A DNA stretch of 64,000 nt, taken from Diadophis punctatus similis (Eukaryota; Chordata; Lepidosauria; Squamata; Dipsadidae). Below, piece by piece: positions 45,700-57,527 of the stretch. A program made the position numbers and the translations under genes. The notes beneath the pieces are model-generated. The model saw nothing but the letters and a program-made list of their open reading frames with translations, ran no database searches and had not been told where the DNA came from. The stretch covers positions 11,188,953 to 11,252,952 of the forward strand of contig JALIGW010000025.1 of NCBI GenBank assembly GCA_023053685.1, written 5' to 3'. Within the stretch, counting starts at the first letter, position 1. Each line of letters starts with the position of its first letter.

Positions 45700-47720
45700 A
45701 TGGAGTTTATGTTTAAGTCATATCCCATGTTTCTGTATCTCTACTCAGGGAAGACAGAGCATTGATTTTTAGTATTGTTATACCTGTCAAAGAAACATAT
45801 TGCTTGGGGTGGACAGAGAACGAAATCTGACCTCAGAGATTAGAATCGCTGAGGAAGCAAAGAGAAGTTTAGCAGGGAATTCAACTGAGGACAGGGAAGA
45901 GGCAGAAGTGCCTAGGAGATAGAGGGCTACAATTTCTACATTGTGCTGTAGTTTGCTGCAAATTGCCTATTATCTGTGATAGCTTCTGATGTGGCTGAGG
46001 TATCTTCAGGGAGCATATAAGGAAGCCAGTTCCCCATAGAGTAAACTCACAAAGCTGTCAAATAGGACTTCAGCAGAAAAGGTCAAGCAGGAGGGATATT
46101 GTTCATTGTTGTTCATCAAAGGAACACAAAGATGAGAGGGCTTTTCTTGTGACCTGCAAGGGATGTGCCATGTTTGTTTTCCTCTGTGAACATGACAGTA
46201 GTCCAATTAAGAATGGACTTCTGGGGGAGGTTTTGGTGAACTGAAATGTCTTCTTGAGAGCAGAGCCAGCAGCCACGGCAAAGATTAAGGAATCAATGAG
46301 TAAGTTGGTTTCTTGCAATGCATTCAGATAAGGAGAGGAGGAGAGATCACTAACATGTGCGAGAAGACTGCAGAACAGTAGCTTTCTGCAGTCTGAACAC
46401 CAGGAGATAATGGGATTGGCCATCTTCTCACAACCGAGATGGAGCCTTTAAGTTTAAGGCCACTAAGCTTGCAAGCCACCCTTTCTAATCTCCTTCAGAA
46501 ATTGCCTATTACTCACCGTAAAACTCCTAGAGATCTTCAGAATGAAAAGTTTGAAAAGTCATTAGGGGAGTTTATATTGAATTCTGAACAAAAGAAAAGG
46601 TAGTTATAAGCCTTAAAAATAGAAATAAAGAGGAAAAAAGATAAATAAGATTTTGATCTAAGAATGTTATAAATAGATTAAGGGTCCAGATAAATTTGGA
46701 ATGTTGTTGACTTTTGCCATAAGACTTTGGAATTAATTATAAAAAATAAATAGCTTCTTGTGGGAAACAGACTTATTTTGGCTACCCTGGCTATTATAAA
46801 TCATATCAAATATAAGTTACTTTATGATTTTAGAAACTGGACACCAGAGGGGACTAAAGATTATAAGCAGAAGAAAGAAAAGACATGTAAACCTGTTCTT
46901 GATGTCAGAATTTTATGGGGACTGGGACTTACAAAATGACAAAAATGTTATCAGAAACCTTAAAAGATACATTTTAACAGTGGAGCCAGAAATTAATATC
47001 TAAAATATTACTGCTGTCAGTAATGATGTCTGCTTCTAGGGATAGAGTGTGTTCAAGAGATGTTAATAAAGGAATGATTGATGTGTAACACATTTTATCT
47101 GACAGGATAAAATACTGAAAGTGAAACTACAAATGACAGGCCAAGAGAATTATTTGGAAAAGGACACTAGATAAGCAAAATAAACTGGCTGAGAGTTTAA
47201 AAATTAAAAGGGAAATGCAAATGATAAACCAAGAGAATGATTTAGAAAATGTTTTCTTATTGGATCTACAAAAGAAACATGATAAAGTCTTGAGGAAATC
47301 TGTGATGGAATAAAAAAGAATTAAGGAGAAATCAAATCCTTCGATAGTTTGTGATTGAATTAAAGAAAGAAAAGAATATAAAGTTGATTTATCTGATCAA
47401 GATTAAAATAAATTAAGTTTTCTTTTGAAAATTCTAGCAACCCTTTATGGACTTTCTTGCTGACACCAGGATTGAAAAGTTGATGTTTTATGGATTTGCC
47501 TAAAGATAAAGGAAAATGGCTGAAGAGACATCTGTTTGTAAACTTATAGGAGAAGAATTACTAAATTTGTTTATACTTGTTATGATGAAGGTCACTCTTC
47601 TTTTTTTTTCTCTTTTTGTTTTTCCTACACTTTTTATTTTTTCCCTCTAAGTTTAGTTTGTATTAGTTTTATTGTTGTAATCAAAATTCTTAATAAAAAT
47701 TATATTTAAAAAATTGTTCA
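45700..47720 (+). mobile_element. Possible non-autonomous LINE-1-like element
   Basis: The segment from about 46880 is purine-rich with AGAAGAAAGAAAAGACATGT and other lysine-rich coding debris. It then has a T-rich end with TTGTAATCAAAATTCTTAAT and AAAAATTATATTTAAAAAA at 47690-47714, like the 3' ends of squamate L1-type elements. No intact frame was found. The 5' limit and family are uncertain. Confidence 0.35.
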
Positions 47721-48615
47721 GTCCAAGAGTGTTTGGGTAGGAATTCAAGGAAGTGGTGACTACAATGATACTATCCTTTGCTATAAACTGCCAATCAGGC
47801 CTATCTAAGGATAATCTCCTCTTGAACCAGGTAGCCAAATTTCAGGAAGAGGAAACATATTAATGATGGGAAGTAACCTGACCAAGAACAGAAGTTCCCC
47901 CAAATTCCTCAGTGATCCTGCTGTTTTATTTTCCAAAAGGATGAGGAAGAGACATAGGGATCTGTTCTCCTAGACTGGGTCCTAACCAATAGAAAATAAA
48001 TGTCTTAAGAGTTTTTTAAAAAAAACTTATCCAAATTTATTGCTCACCATAAACTCAACCTAATGTGAAGTCTCAAATAAATTTGACCACTAACCCCAAG
48101 AAAACTAATCCAAACCTCACCCATATGCCAATATCAATATTTATCTTAACCACTACACCAGCACAAAAATAACTAATATACAACTACTAACCAGAAAAAC
48201 ACACTTTTGCTATCCCTCAAACTTAGCTATAGCATACACCACTTGGTATTTTGATCCTAAGCCTAGCTTCACTGAGTCACAATAACTAATAAATTCTCAA
48301 TCAGAAAATACATGTGCAATTGCCACAAACCATAAAAAACTCATCTAATAATATCATCATGCTAACTGTTGGCATAAATCTCAAGGAATACTTAAAATAA
48401 TTCTAACTTCACCCTAATGCCAATAAAAATATTTATACTAACGCTTGTTCCAGAAATGGAGGCCAACAGTAATAGGAACCTAAGACTACCTCTAATCATT
48501 GTGTGGGTCTTTAACGCTTAGCAGTAGTGTTACTTGTCTCCCAGCTGTGAAAAATGACTGCACTTTTTTTTTAGTCTGATTCTTTCAAAATTGATGTTAA
48601 AGATTGATTAGAGTA

Positions 48616-48968
48616 CAGGTTGTCCTCGACTTACAACAGTTCATTTAGTGTACTGAGAAAAGTGACTTATGACTGTTTTTCACACTTATGACTGTTGCAG
48701 CGTCCCCCATAGTCACGTGATCAAAATTCAGATATTTGGCAACTGACTCATATTCATGACAGTTGCAGTGTCCTGGGGTCATGTGATCAACTTTTGTAAC
48801 CTTGTGACAAGCAAAGTCAACGAGGAAGCTAGATTCACTTAACCATGTTACTAATGTAACCATTGCAGTGATTCACAATGGCAAAAAAGGGGGGCAAAAC
48901 TCAACAACTGTCTCACTTAGCAACAGAAATTTTGGGCTCAATTGTTGTCGTACGTCAAGGACTACCTG
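48616..48968. mobile_element. TA-flanked MITE (CAGGTAGTCCTCGACTTA family), best-preserved copy
   Basis: CAGGTTGTCCTCGACTTACA after TA (48614-48615), and GTCGTACGTCAAGGACTACCTG before TA (48969-48970). The interior holds GGTCATGTGATCAACTTTTG and CCATAGTCACGTGATCAAAA, so each half carries a CACGTG/CATGTG E-box-like site flanked by TGATCA. Confidence 0.9.
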
Positions 48969-48974
48969 TATTGG

Positions 48975-49325
48975 GGCCTACCAGAGCAGGAAGGCAGGAC
49001 ATGTTATGGGTCCCATCTACTAAGTTCATCTGATGATACCTAGAAGATGTGGTGGCTGTCTCCCTGTGGAACATCAGCTCCCTGGAAATAAGATTGTCTC
49101 CCTCCTTGCTACTTTTCCTGAAGGCCCTGAAGACATGATTTCTCAGAAGGCCTGATGGCACCAAGTTGATTCAGAGCCAATTGAGAGGTTTATATGATTG
49201 TATTTGTTGCTGCCACAGGGTTAAGGTTTCTGGGTTTTTTATATTGTTGATCTTGAATGTTGTATGCTGCCCAGAATTGCTGTGTATGATTTGATTGGCT
49301 ACCTAAAATTATTTAATAAATAATT
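48975..49325 (+). mobile_element. CR1/L2-like LINE 3' end, decayed
   Basis: It is recognised by the degraded reverse-transcriptase end (WNISSLEI, then LLLFLKALKT near 49065-49140) and the untranslated end ATGTTGTATGCTGCCCAGAA with an ATTTAATAAATAA tail. It directly abuts the MITE upstream. Confidence 0.6.
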
Positions 49326-50205
49326 TGGCTGTATATCAAATGTAACTTTTGTATCACTCACTTCTGGGTGTCTGCAAGTCTTTTGTGTCTTTCTGATTCT
49401 TTTTAACCTACAGGGAGCACTTTCACACTAATATAACTGAGCATCTGCCCAAACCAGCTGTCTCAATTCCCTTTCCCTTGTAGAGAATTCAGGAGCATTT
49501 ACTCTGGTTGTTTGAAGCCTCTTCGTTGCATTGTACAATTTGAAAATATAAGTCTCAGAACACCTTTTTCTTCCAAATACGCACATGCTGCACAACTGCA
49601 GGGACAAATCATTAGAAAGAGGAAAGAATGTATTTCAGAAACCATCCTTGTGTGTTTTTTAAAGGTCACCCAAAGGAATGTGGCTGCTTTCTCTTAGCAA
49701 ACAATGAAAAATATCCGTGGGTGAAATAAACTCCCAATGTGGTGAAAAAGTAACAATCCAATTAGCAAGTGATCTTCATATTTTGATCATTAATTTATAG
49801 CCTAGGTTTATTTGCTTTTATTCTTTCATCCAGTTTATTTAATATATTTGACTTCTCTGAAAACTTTGAACGATCAAGAGTAAAATCCAGCTAAAATGAA
49901 GTTCAGAAAGATCAAAGTTAAGGGCTTTGGTATCAGTCCTAATGGGGTCATTGCTGAAAACGTAAGAAAAAAATTGATTAGGAATTAACTGATAAGTTAA
50001 TGGCATCATCTTCATCAATGTGTTTACTCAGTTTTGACCAATGTGAGCAAAATACTTCACTTCTGAGTAAGTATATAAAGGATTGTCATCTTAGGCATTG
50101 AGTATTACTGAGGCAAAAGGATAGCAACTCTTCTTAATTTGCCTCAGACTCTACGAAATACCCTCACAAATAATGTTTTGTAGAGAATGGCCTTCTGTAG
50201 AACTG
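49326..50205. other. Intron sequence, no feature recognised
   Basis: No exon or repeat was recognised. The 61-codon frame at 49512-49697 has no family resemblance. Confidence 0.35.
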
Positions 50206-50755
50206 TCAGGCGCAAATAACCAGAAGCATTCATTGCATTCAAAGTACAAAAGAGTTTATTATTGCTACCTCAGTGCAAGACTCTAGTCAACTAACCATTA
50301 AAGCTAAGTTGGCTCTAGATATGGGTCAACAGATTTCACAGGGTGTTAGACTTGGGTCTCTTGTGGCAATGCAATGACTCCAAACTGATGACTTGTTTGA
50401 CTCTCACTTCCAGTTCCACATGCTTTTCTATAAAAACTGCCACTGGCATTGAAATACTATCTAATGACAATACTTCATAGAGACAGAGCTTGATGGTTCC
50501 AGCCATCCTTGTCTAGCTCTCGTGCTTGACTTTTAACTTTCACACTGTGAACCAAAACCTTAGTTTCTTGCTTGCTATTTAATCATGTCAGTAACTATGT
50601 TGCTTAGAGACAAGGTGTAAAAAGGCTAGGATATTCCTGCATTTAAGCACATGGGGCATTTTCACAGGGGACAAAATGGGCAAATGATGACAATGACATA
50701 ATTGTGCAACAGCTTGTGACTTACACACTTACATGATTATCTCATCCCATGGATT
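50206..50755 (-). mobile_element. Candidate solo LTR
   Basis: On the + strand it begins TGTCAGGCGCAAATAACC. On the minus strand this becomes an LTR end: AATAAACTCTTTTGTACTTT (polyadenylation signal), a short stretch, then GTTATTTGCGCCTGACA ending in CA. The right limit is estimated from the TGGGATGAGATAATC sequence near 50745 that would give the opening TG. No primer-binding site, coding sequence or partner LTR was seen, and no target duplication is convincing, so this could be another repeat type. Confidence 0.45.
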
Positions 50756-51488
50756 TTAGAATCATCACTGTTTGCTGGGTATGTTGGTAAGTCGCTATTT
50801 GCAACACATTTTCGCTGAGGAAATTTCGTGGAAAACACTTGTATTAGTAGCCTGTTTGTGGCGAATGTCCAGTGAAATCAAACTTTCTCCGGACAGAAAT
50901 TCAATCAAGGCTGAGATAGATTTCGGTGGGATTTCTTTTCAAATTGGCATTAGGCCAGAGATCTATAAATTAGTTTGTGCACTTGCAACTCTTCAGCTTT
51001 ATATACTGTACTTCAGAAACAATCTGCCTACTAAAGCTTTCAGAGCCCCTTTTGTAGTAGAAAGGGGCTCTTAAAAGCTTAACCAAGAGGAAAAACTTTA
51101 TTTTCTATCAACAAGTATTGTATAGATTGCCACTTGTCTAGTCTGTACTTTACAAAATGAATAGCAAGCTCACAAGAAGTCAAGGTCTCTGTTGTATACA
51201 TCAGACAAAGCATGTAAACCCATAAAGTCTGCGTGAAGAACAATTTCTTGACTTTTGAAGGAAATTCACATTTAGCAGAGGAGGAAATTAGACAGTATAG
51301 ATCAAAACCCCCAGCAGGGTTTTCACATCTAACATTTTAACCTCAAGAAATGAAGCCAGGGTGTTGGCATGATCAAGCACCTACAACTTACTACTGGAAC
51401 CTTTCTAGCCGTGAGTTCTCTGTTCCGGCTCCTTGTTGCCAATGCTTGGTTGCCTACATTTTCTGAGTGAAGAAGCAAACAAGCAGTC
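50756..51488. other. Intron sequence with an unexplained 100-codon frame
   Basis: A + strand frame at 50772-51074 is open for 100 codons but contains no motif I recognise. A flanking pair, GCCCCTTTTGTAGTAG and AGAAAGGGGCTCTTAA, forms a small hairpin near 51045-51075. Nothing else is identified. Confidence 0.3.
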
Positions 51489-51799
51489 CAGTGGTGGGTT
51501 GCTGCCGGTTCGGACCAGTTCTTTAGAACTGGTAGCGCTGACTCCAAACCGAGAGAGAACCGGTTCTATGTGTCTGTGAAAGTGGGCCCGCCCGCCCCTG
51601 GGTTATACTGACCTTTATCTCTGCTTCCGAAGCCCAGCTGATCAGGGGCTGCAGATTGAATTGCCGTTCCGCAGCTGTTTTCTGTGCTCCGTGCCTAGTT
51701 TGCAACGCAGAAGTTCTATTCCCTCTTAACTGCGCGCGCGCAATGAACCGGCAGCGCACTCAGCGAACCGGCAGCGACGAAAAGCGGAACCCACCCCTG
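51489..51799. mobile_element. hAT-type MITE with 8 bp target duplication
   Basis: CAGTGGTGGGTTGCTGCCGG at the left and GGAACCCACCCCTG at the right are inverted ends. AAGCAGTC flanks both (51481-51488, 51800-51807). The interior has GAACCGGTTC and AACCGGCAGCG repeats and a CGCGCGCGC patch (51732-51740). It lies 489 bp upstream of the WW exon. Confidence 0.92.
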
Positions 51800-52287
51800 A
51801 AGCAGTCGGGACCAGAAACATAGTAGAGAAGTTTCTGTTCCCATTTCTCTTTCCTTCTGCATTGGGTCCAAAGTAAGAAGGCAACAGGAGTGAAATCAAG
51901 GGAGACTCTCTGAGAAACATGCAAACCAGGAACTTGTCCTCTTTGAAAGTGATGGGTCTTTCAGAATTGGGTCTTAGGACATGTTCCTACCATACATTTA
52001 AAACTAATGGTGTAGAAAGATAGCTCCCATCATAGCCAGGATGTTAAGATGAGAGCACATTACTTGTAGGAAGTAAGGATCAATGTGTTGATGTAAAGAC
52101 TTTTATCATCTGCCTTTTAAGTTTTCGTGCTGATTATTTTTTCTTTTTGCGCTTAACAAAATATTGTTTGTCTTGAAATGAAATAGTTTGATGTGTATAT
52201 AAACATGTCTGAATGTGAAATTTGTGGTATTGAGAATGATTCATTCCGTTTTGTTTTCATTCATGTCTCTCCTCCCCCTTGACATAG
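51800..52287. other. End of the 26.4 kb intron
   Basis: No repeat was recognised. The 3' end, CTCTCCTCCCCCTTGACATAG, is the acceptor of the WW exon. Confidence 0.45.
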
Positions 52288-52345
52288 GTCTGCCTTATGG
52301 GTGGGAAAAGGCGTATACAGCAGATGGAATCAAATACTTCATCAA
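52288..52345 (+). CDS. STXBP4: STXBP4 coding exon: first half of the WW domain
   Basis: Two bases complete a cysteine codon begun at 25909. Eighteen codons follow (LPYGWEKAYTADGIKYFI), and the exon ends with AA of an asparagine codon. LPxGWExAYTxDGxxYFIN is the N-terminal half of a WW domain, with the first signature tryptophan and the strand-2 tyrosine-phenylalanine pair. WW domains bind proline-rich ligands. In STXBP4 it lies at the C-terminus. The acceptor is CTTGACATAG and the donor CAA|GTAAGT. The second half, with the second tryptophan, should follow in an exon starting with T-CAT/CAC, and I did not find it in the remaining 11.6 kb. Confidence 0.96.
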
Positions 52346-52489
52346 GTAAGTACATCACTTTCAGAAGGCAGTTATTAAATAGATAAATAAAATAAAGGTT
52401 TATAATCTTGGATGCATATGGCCACTAAGGAGTATGATCACTATGCTAGTAAAAGCATAGAAAGATGCTCTAGCTGGCACATGAGGAGA

Positions 52490-53080
52490 TTTATTTATTT
52501 ATTTATTTATTATTTGTTCTTCTATGCCACCCTACTCCCGAGGGACTCAGGGCGGCGTACAACAATTTTATAAGAACATCAATAATAAACAGTAATTTAA
52601 AAACAACAATTAAGAAAATATACAAAAGTTAAAAAAATGTTCACAATCAGCCATATCAAGGGGGGAATTCAGATGGATTTAGTCTTTCCCCCCTGCCTGC
52701 AGGAAGAGCCATGTCTTGACGGCTTTCCGGAAGGCCAGCAGGGTGGGGATGGTTCGGGTCTCTGGGGGGAGTTGGTTCCAGAGCGCGGGGCCCCCCACAG
52801 AGAAGTCCCTCCCCCTAGGGCCCGCCAACCGGCATTGTTTGGCTGACGGGACCTGGAGGAGGCCCACTCTGTGGGCCCTAACCGGTCGAAGGGAAGTGTG
52901 AGGCAGAATGCGGTCCCGAAGGTAACCTGGTCCTAGGCCATGTAGGGCTTTAAAGATGATGATCAACACCTTGAATGAGATGAGGGGATTCTTCTTATTC
53001 AGCGTTAGACCAAGCCATCTTGCTACCTCAAAGTGATACACATTTGATGTTGATTGCAGGCAAATTAAGATTCCCATAAA
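52490..53080 (-). mobile_element. CR1/L2-like LINE 3' end
   Basis: On the minus strand a 132-codon frame (52679-53077) contains FKVLIIIFKALHGLGPGYLR, PVRAHRVGLLQVPSA and LAFRKAVKTWLFLQ, the conserved end of a CR1/L2-group reverse transcriptase. The 3' end GTACGCCGCCCTGAGTCCCT and an (AATA)n tail (52490-52515) follow. The frame is open to the natural end, so the copy is fairly young. It lies 145 bp downstream of the WW exon. Confidence 0.85.
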
Positions 53081-56000
53081 AAGAGATGTAAACTTGTTCA
53101 GAAATGGTTTCCACCCCTTTATAAATAGTTACGTTGCTGCTGCTAATCTATTAATCATTCATTTTTATCTTCGCATGGACTCTCACAGCACACCCATGCA
53201 CCGAAGCAGATCACTTCACTTTACTGCATGACAGAAGCAATCTGATAAAAAGGGAGCATGTGCAAACACAGGCTTGACTCAAAAAGTAATGAACTTTTTT
53301 TTCCATTGAGTTAAAAACTCTTCTCAGAATGCAGTTTAGAGGCTGCTCAGTAAAGGTTACTCTGCTTCTTAGCATTTTGTTTCTATAAAAATACAGGAAC
53401 TATTTCTTCTTTCTGTTCTACACCTCCTTCATAATGTGTGTGTGGTGTTGGGGCAGGGCAGGGCTGGGGGGGGGGGGAAGCTGAGTTTGGTGCCAGATGA
53501 GTTGTGTGTTGTTCTTTGTATTAATCAATGTCATGTCATCACTCAAAAGGTGTTATACATTTATCAACAGCAAACATTTATCACTGAAACAAAATGTATG
53601 TGTGAAATTTCATTTTACTCAATTCAAACAAATGACTTTTAAAGATTTCCTCCAAAACTGAGTAATACTGAGATATATATTTTTGCAGAAGTCTAAAATA
53701 GGTTACTAATCCTCAGGAAGGATGGTGATCTCTCCAGTCCTCTCTCCTCTCCTCCCTCTCCCTCTCCCTCTCCTCTCCTTAAAAGTTAATATTAATCCAT
53801 TTTCTCATTTGTCATTTAAATCTTTGATAATTAACAGATTCTCTTAATAAGCTTCCTTTGGAATAGACCAGTCCTGAAAGAATTTTGCAGACAGAAGCAC
53901 TCTTAAAACAAATATAATGGGCTGAAACAGGAACCAGGACTGCCAAAAGGTTTCAAAAACTTAAAGAATTTCTTTAAAATTATATATACATAATATATAT
54001 ACACTTAGTACCTTAAAAACAGTGACACAGCATTTCCATTTATGCAACACAGTTTTAATGAGCAAATGTCAAAATTTCAGTCAGCTAATCCCAAAGAGAA
54101 TTTGGCAATTTTTCTTTAGATTGGAACATACAGTGCATTTTTATGTTATAGAAGAGGTAGAACATTGAGGCCATATGGCACATATAGCTTGGAATTACTC
54201 CTAATATTGCCCTTTTGGTGTTATTTGCTTCACCTATAGCTTGTATATATTTGGCTGTTCCTGGGATATGGGTAGAAGTAGTTTGTTTCTCTTTTATCAG
54301 AACTGTCCACTGCTAAATAAAAGAGGCTTTAACTCTCCTAGTACTAAACATTATCAAAATAAACAATAACCAGAACTTCCAATAAGATGACTAGAAAAAA
54401 AGGAATTGGCACTTCATTAGATGTCATCCATTAGGTAGTTTTAAGATTGTTTTGCATGGTCGCTTCTACATACCTGAACATTTTTTAGGTTGGAGGTTTA
54501 TTTTCAATTTTAGATACATATATAGAGAGAGAGGAAGACAGAGAGGTAGATTTAACCAAAAGGAAAACGAAATGAGAGGAGTGATCCTCAGTAAGCAAAT
54601 TGGATCTCAATAGATATTCAGACTTCAGAGATTTCTCCTTCACATACTGTATACTAGATTTACAGGGGTCCCCACTATGCTGGCTGGAGAATTCTCGGAG
54701 TTGAAGTCCACAAGTCTTAAAGTTGCCAAGTTTGAAGACCTCTGTACTAGAATATCCCCTGGGAGGACTTCTGCCAAATATGGTAGCAGGAGAAACACTA
54801 TTTTTAAGCCAGAACATTTTAGACTGGAGCCTAAGCAAAGAGTTAATGACAAGATGAAAGTGCCTTTGTGAGAACATGTCCCCCACAAACTGTTAATTGG
54901 TGTCCTGATGCTGTGGCAAACAGGATGTATGGAAGGATCCATAGACAGGCATGATCAGCAGTCACCTCTCAGGGCCAGTCAGTTATCTAGACCCCAACCA
55001 AAAATTGCTGCCGTGTTACAAAAAGATATCCTGTCCTTAGAAAAGAAGGGTCTCAAAAGTATTTTTAATCAGATGGTCCCATTCGGGCTTTAGTTTAACG
55101 TGAATATTATATAAAGAAAAATTATTGGAAGAAGTAAATTTCAGTCTCTTCTCTCACTCTTTGGTATTTGAAATAGCTGCAGTTATGGGGGTCTTAAAAT
55201 GATTTCCTACTGTTCTGTTTCCAGTGTACAAAATTAGGAACATGTCTTGGTAGTCATGGTAATTATAATTCCCCATATCATTCTAACTTTTAATCTACTG
55301 TGCCTGAATCCTTCAGTTTATAGCTCACATTTCAGTTGCATTTCAACTGAAGGTAATGGGTTAAATTAGATTTAATTGTTGTAAGGAAAGAGACTAGTAA
55401 ATGTAAGGGTATTATTAACTCAGCAGATAACTTGAATCAGTACATTTGAATAATAATGAATGCAATAAATGCTTTACAGAAATGGCATTGACTATTTTTA
55501 AACTGGAATAGTAAAATCAACTCTTCTTCAGGTTTGAAATTGACTCATGCTGAACACAGAGGGACAGCCATGTTATTTTTTTGACAGTGTTGTTAAGACA
55601 CCTTTTGGAATGTTCTTTCAGTTTTGCCAAACAAACCTACACTTCTGGAATATGCTGGTGATCTCTTATTACAGGCTGGCTTATGTTTGTGTTGGAAAAG
55701 AACATGTTTCTGTCTATTAATATAGAAATAAGTTCTAAAACAAAAGTATACAGCATAATCTATTAGGTGTTTTATGAAATATAATGTCCTAAGAGTTACT
55801 TACTTAATCTGAGATGTCAAACTTTTGTATAGATTGCCCAATCTCTCTGTTAATGTTCTGTTAGAACTTTAATTGGCATTATTTGCTAAGACTGGCATAT
55901 AAAATAATATATGATCCTATAGTCATGCTTGAGCTATAGGAGACTGCCGCACAATTCTCTGTGAGCTTTCTTGCACAGGATCTCTTAGAATGAATGGATA

Positions 56001-56144
56001 CTACAAAGCAAGTAATGATTTGCACAGATTTTATTCAGTAAGACAAACATTTTTTAAAAAACCATCCTTAATAGGTTTTCCCATTGGAGTTTCCCATTAG
56101 TCCAATGCAGTATCAGTATGAGCTAACATAATGAAACTGCAACT
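53081..56144. other. STXBP4 intron sequence, mostly unassigned
   Basis: A CTCTCC-rich tract lies at 53735-53778 and a G homopolymer at 53467-53477. Half of the CTCCCAGAATTC palindromic repeat (mutated to TTCTCGGAGTTGAAGTCC) is at 54665-54741. No exon was recognised. Confidence 0.4.
54665..54741. repeat. Palindromic repeat, single arm
   Basis: GGGGTCCCCACTATGCTGGC, GGAGTTGAAGTCCACAAGTC and AAAGTTGCCAAGTTTGAAGA correspond to one arm of the hairpins at 33897 and 34592. The other arm is absent. Confidence 0.75.
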
Positions 56145-56372
56145 AAGAGCCACAGTGGCACAGTGGTTAGAATGCAGTACTGCAGGCTACTTCTGCTGAC
56201 TGCCAGCTGAGTGCAGTTTGACAGATCGAATCTCACCAGGCTCAAGGTTGACTCAGCCTTCCATCCTTCCGAGGTTGGTAAAATGAGGACCCAGATTGTT
56301 GGGGGCAATATGCTGACTTTGTAAACCGCTTAGAGAGGGCTGTAAAGCACTGTAAAGCGGTCTAAATTTTTT
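56145..56372 (+). mobile_element. Sauria-type SINE, short 3'-end variant
   Basis: AAGAGCCACAGTGGCACAGT head, then CTGCTGACTGCCAGCTGAGT, the core GGTTGACTCAGCCTTCCATC, and GTAAACCGCTTAGAGAGGGC, CACTGTAAAGCGGTCTAAAT. Close to full length. Confidence 0.88.
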
Positions 56373-56701
56373 TTAAAAAGAACTTGTCTAGTTTTTCTAC
56401 TGCAGTCACTGAATCAGCCTTCTTTTGGTGCATAGCAATTTTCCACATATTTAGTTATAATTCCATTCTGCCCGTTTTCTAAAATACACTTTAAAAAGGA
56501 ACAGCTCATAAAAACTCACATATTTTTCAATCCAATTTTCCCTTACAGTGCTTGTGTGCAGTTTTATGTATAATTATGGAACCAAGAACAGCATATGCAT
56601 AATTGCGAGTAGCACATACTGAATGATAACTGGTTTCTAATATTCATTATTATCCTGAAAAGTGGAAGAGGTAGGTCAGTTCAAAAAATGTAGATCAAGT
56701 A

Positions 56702-56975
56702 CAGTCATACTTGAAGCACTTGACTGCTTCAAAACTTGTAAAATTCGGTATTTGACACATTTTGAAGCAGAAATCTTGTCCCAGCACTCGTCTTTCTCCC
56801 AATAGTCAACATGCAAGGAGGAACTTGCTGATGTCAGCTGCTTCGTGACTTGCTATTTCTTCTGGCTGAAATAGTGGGTCACATGGTAAATCATGTGGTT
56901 TTCTTGGTACCTATCGGTTTTAGTATTTGTTGCATCTTCTGGAACGCATTGCCAACAAGTACCAAGGTACCACTG
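56702..56975. mobile_element. TA-flanked MITE (CAGTGGTACCTTGGTAC family)
   Basis: It begins after TA with CAGTCATACTTGAAGCACTT and ends TACCAAGGTACCACTG before TA (56976-56977). The interior has two halves with TTCTGGAACGCATTGCCAAC and GGGTCACATGGTAAATCATG. It differs from the CAGGTAGTCC family but has the same TA duplication and size class, so it is probably another pogo/Tigger-like derivative. Confidence 0.75.
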
Positions 56976-57527
56976 TACATTCTTTCCTAACCCTCTTCTT
57001 CATTCCCAAGGACATCCAGGATAAGGACTGTATCACTTAAATTGAATGATGTTAAATAGTTTTAAAGTTGATTGCTTATGCCTGATACAATGTAGCTGAA
57101 GCGTAAGTGAAAGTTTACGCATTCTGTGAGGATTATGCTCAATCCTGTGTTTTGCAGCTTTAAAAAAATTAATATTAAAGCACATATCTGCAAAAATAAG
57201 CAATTGAAGTGTAAAGCCAAAGGGAATCAGGGTAAGGCATTTAATATGGCGTGAAGCTTCGCTTTGCAAAGTTTGGATTCATTCCCATTATTACAAACAT
57301 ACCAAACAAAAGGAGGAAAGATACAGAATTATGTGCCCAATTGATGTAGAATATAAAAGTTGGCTTTTCCTTGGTGAAAAACGTAATTTTTGTACCCCAA
57401 GTATGCAAAATAGTGAATGGCCTTCCCAGATAATCTTATAAACCAGTGCTCCCCAACCAGTGTGCCGCGGCACACTGGTGTGCCGTGAGGCCATGCCAAG
57501 TTTGCCGCGGCAAAAGCTCGCATCATT

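Noticed and set aside
50772..51074. 100-codon frame after the candidate LTR
   Set aside because: No retroviral or other motif was recognised. It is treated as chance.
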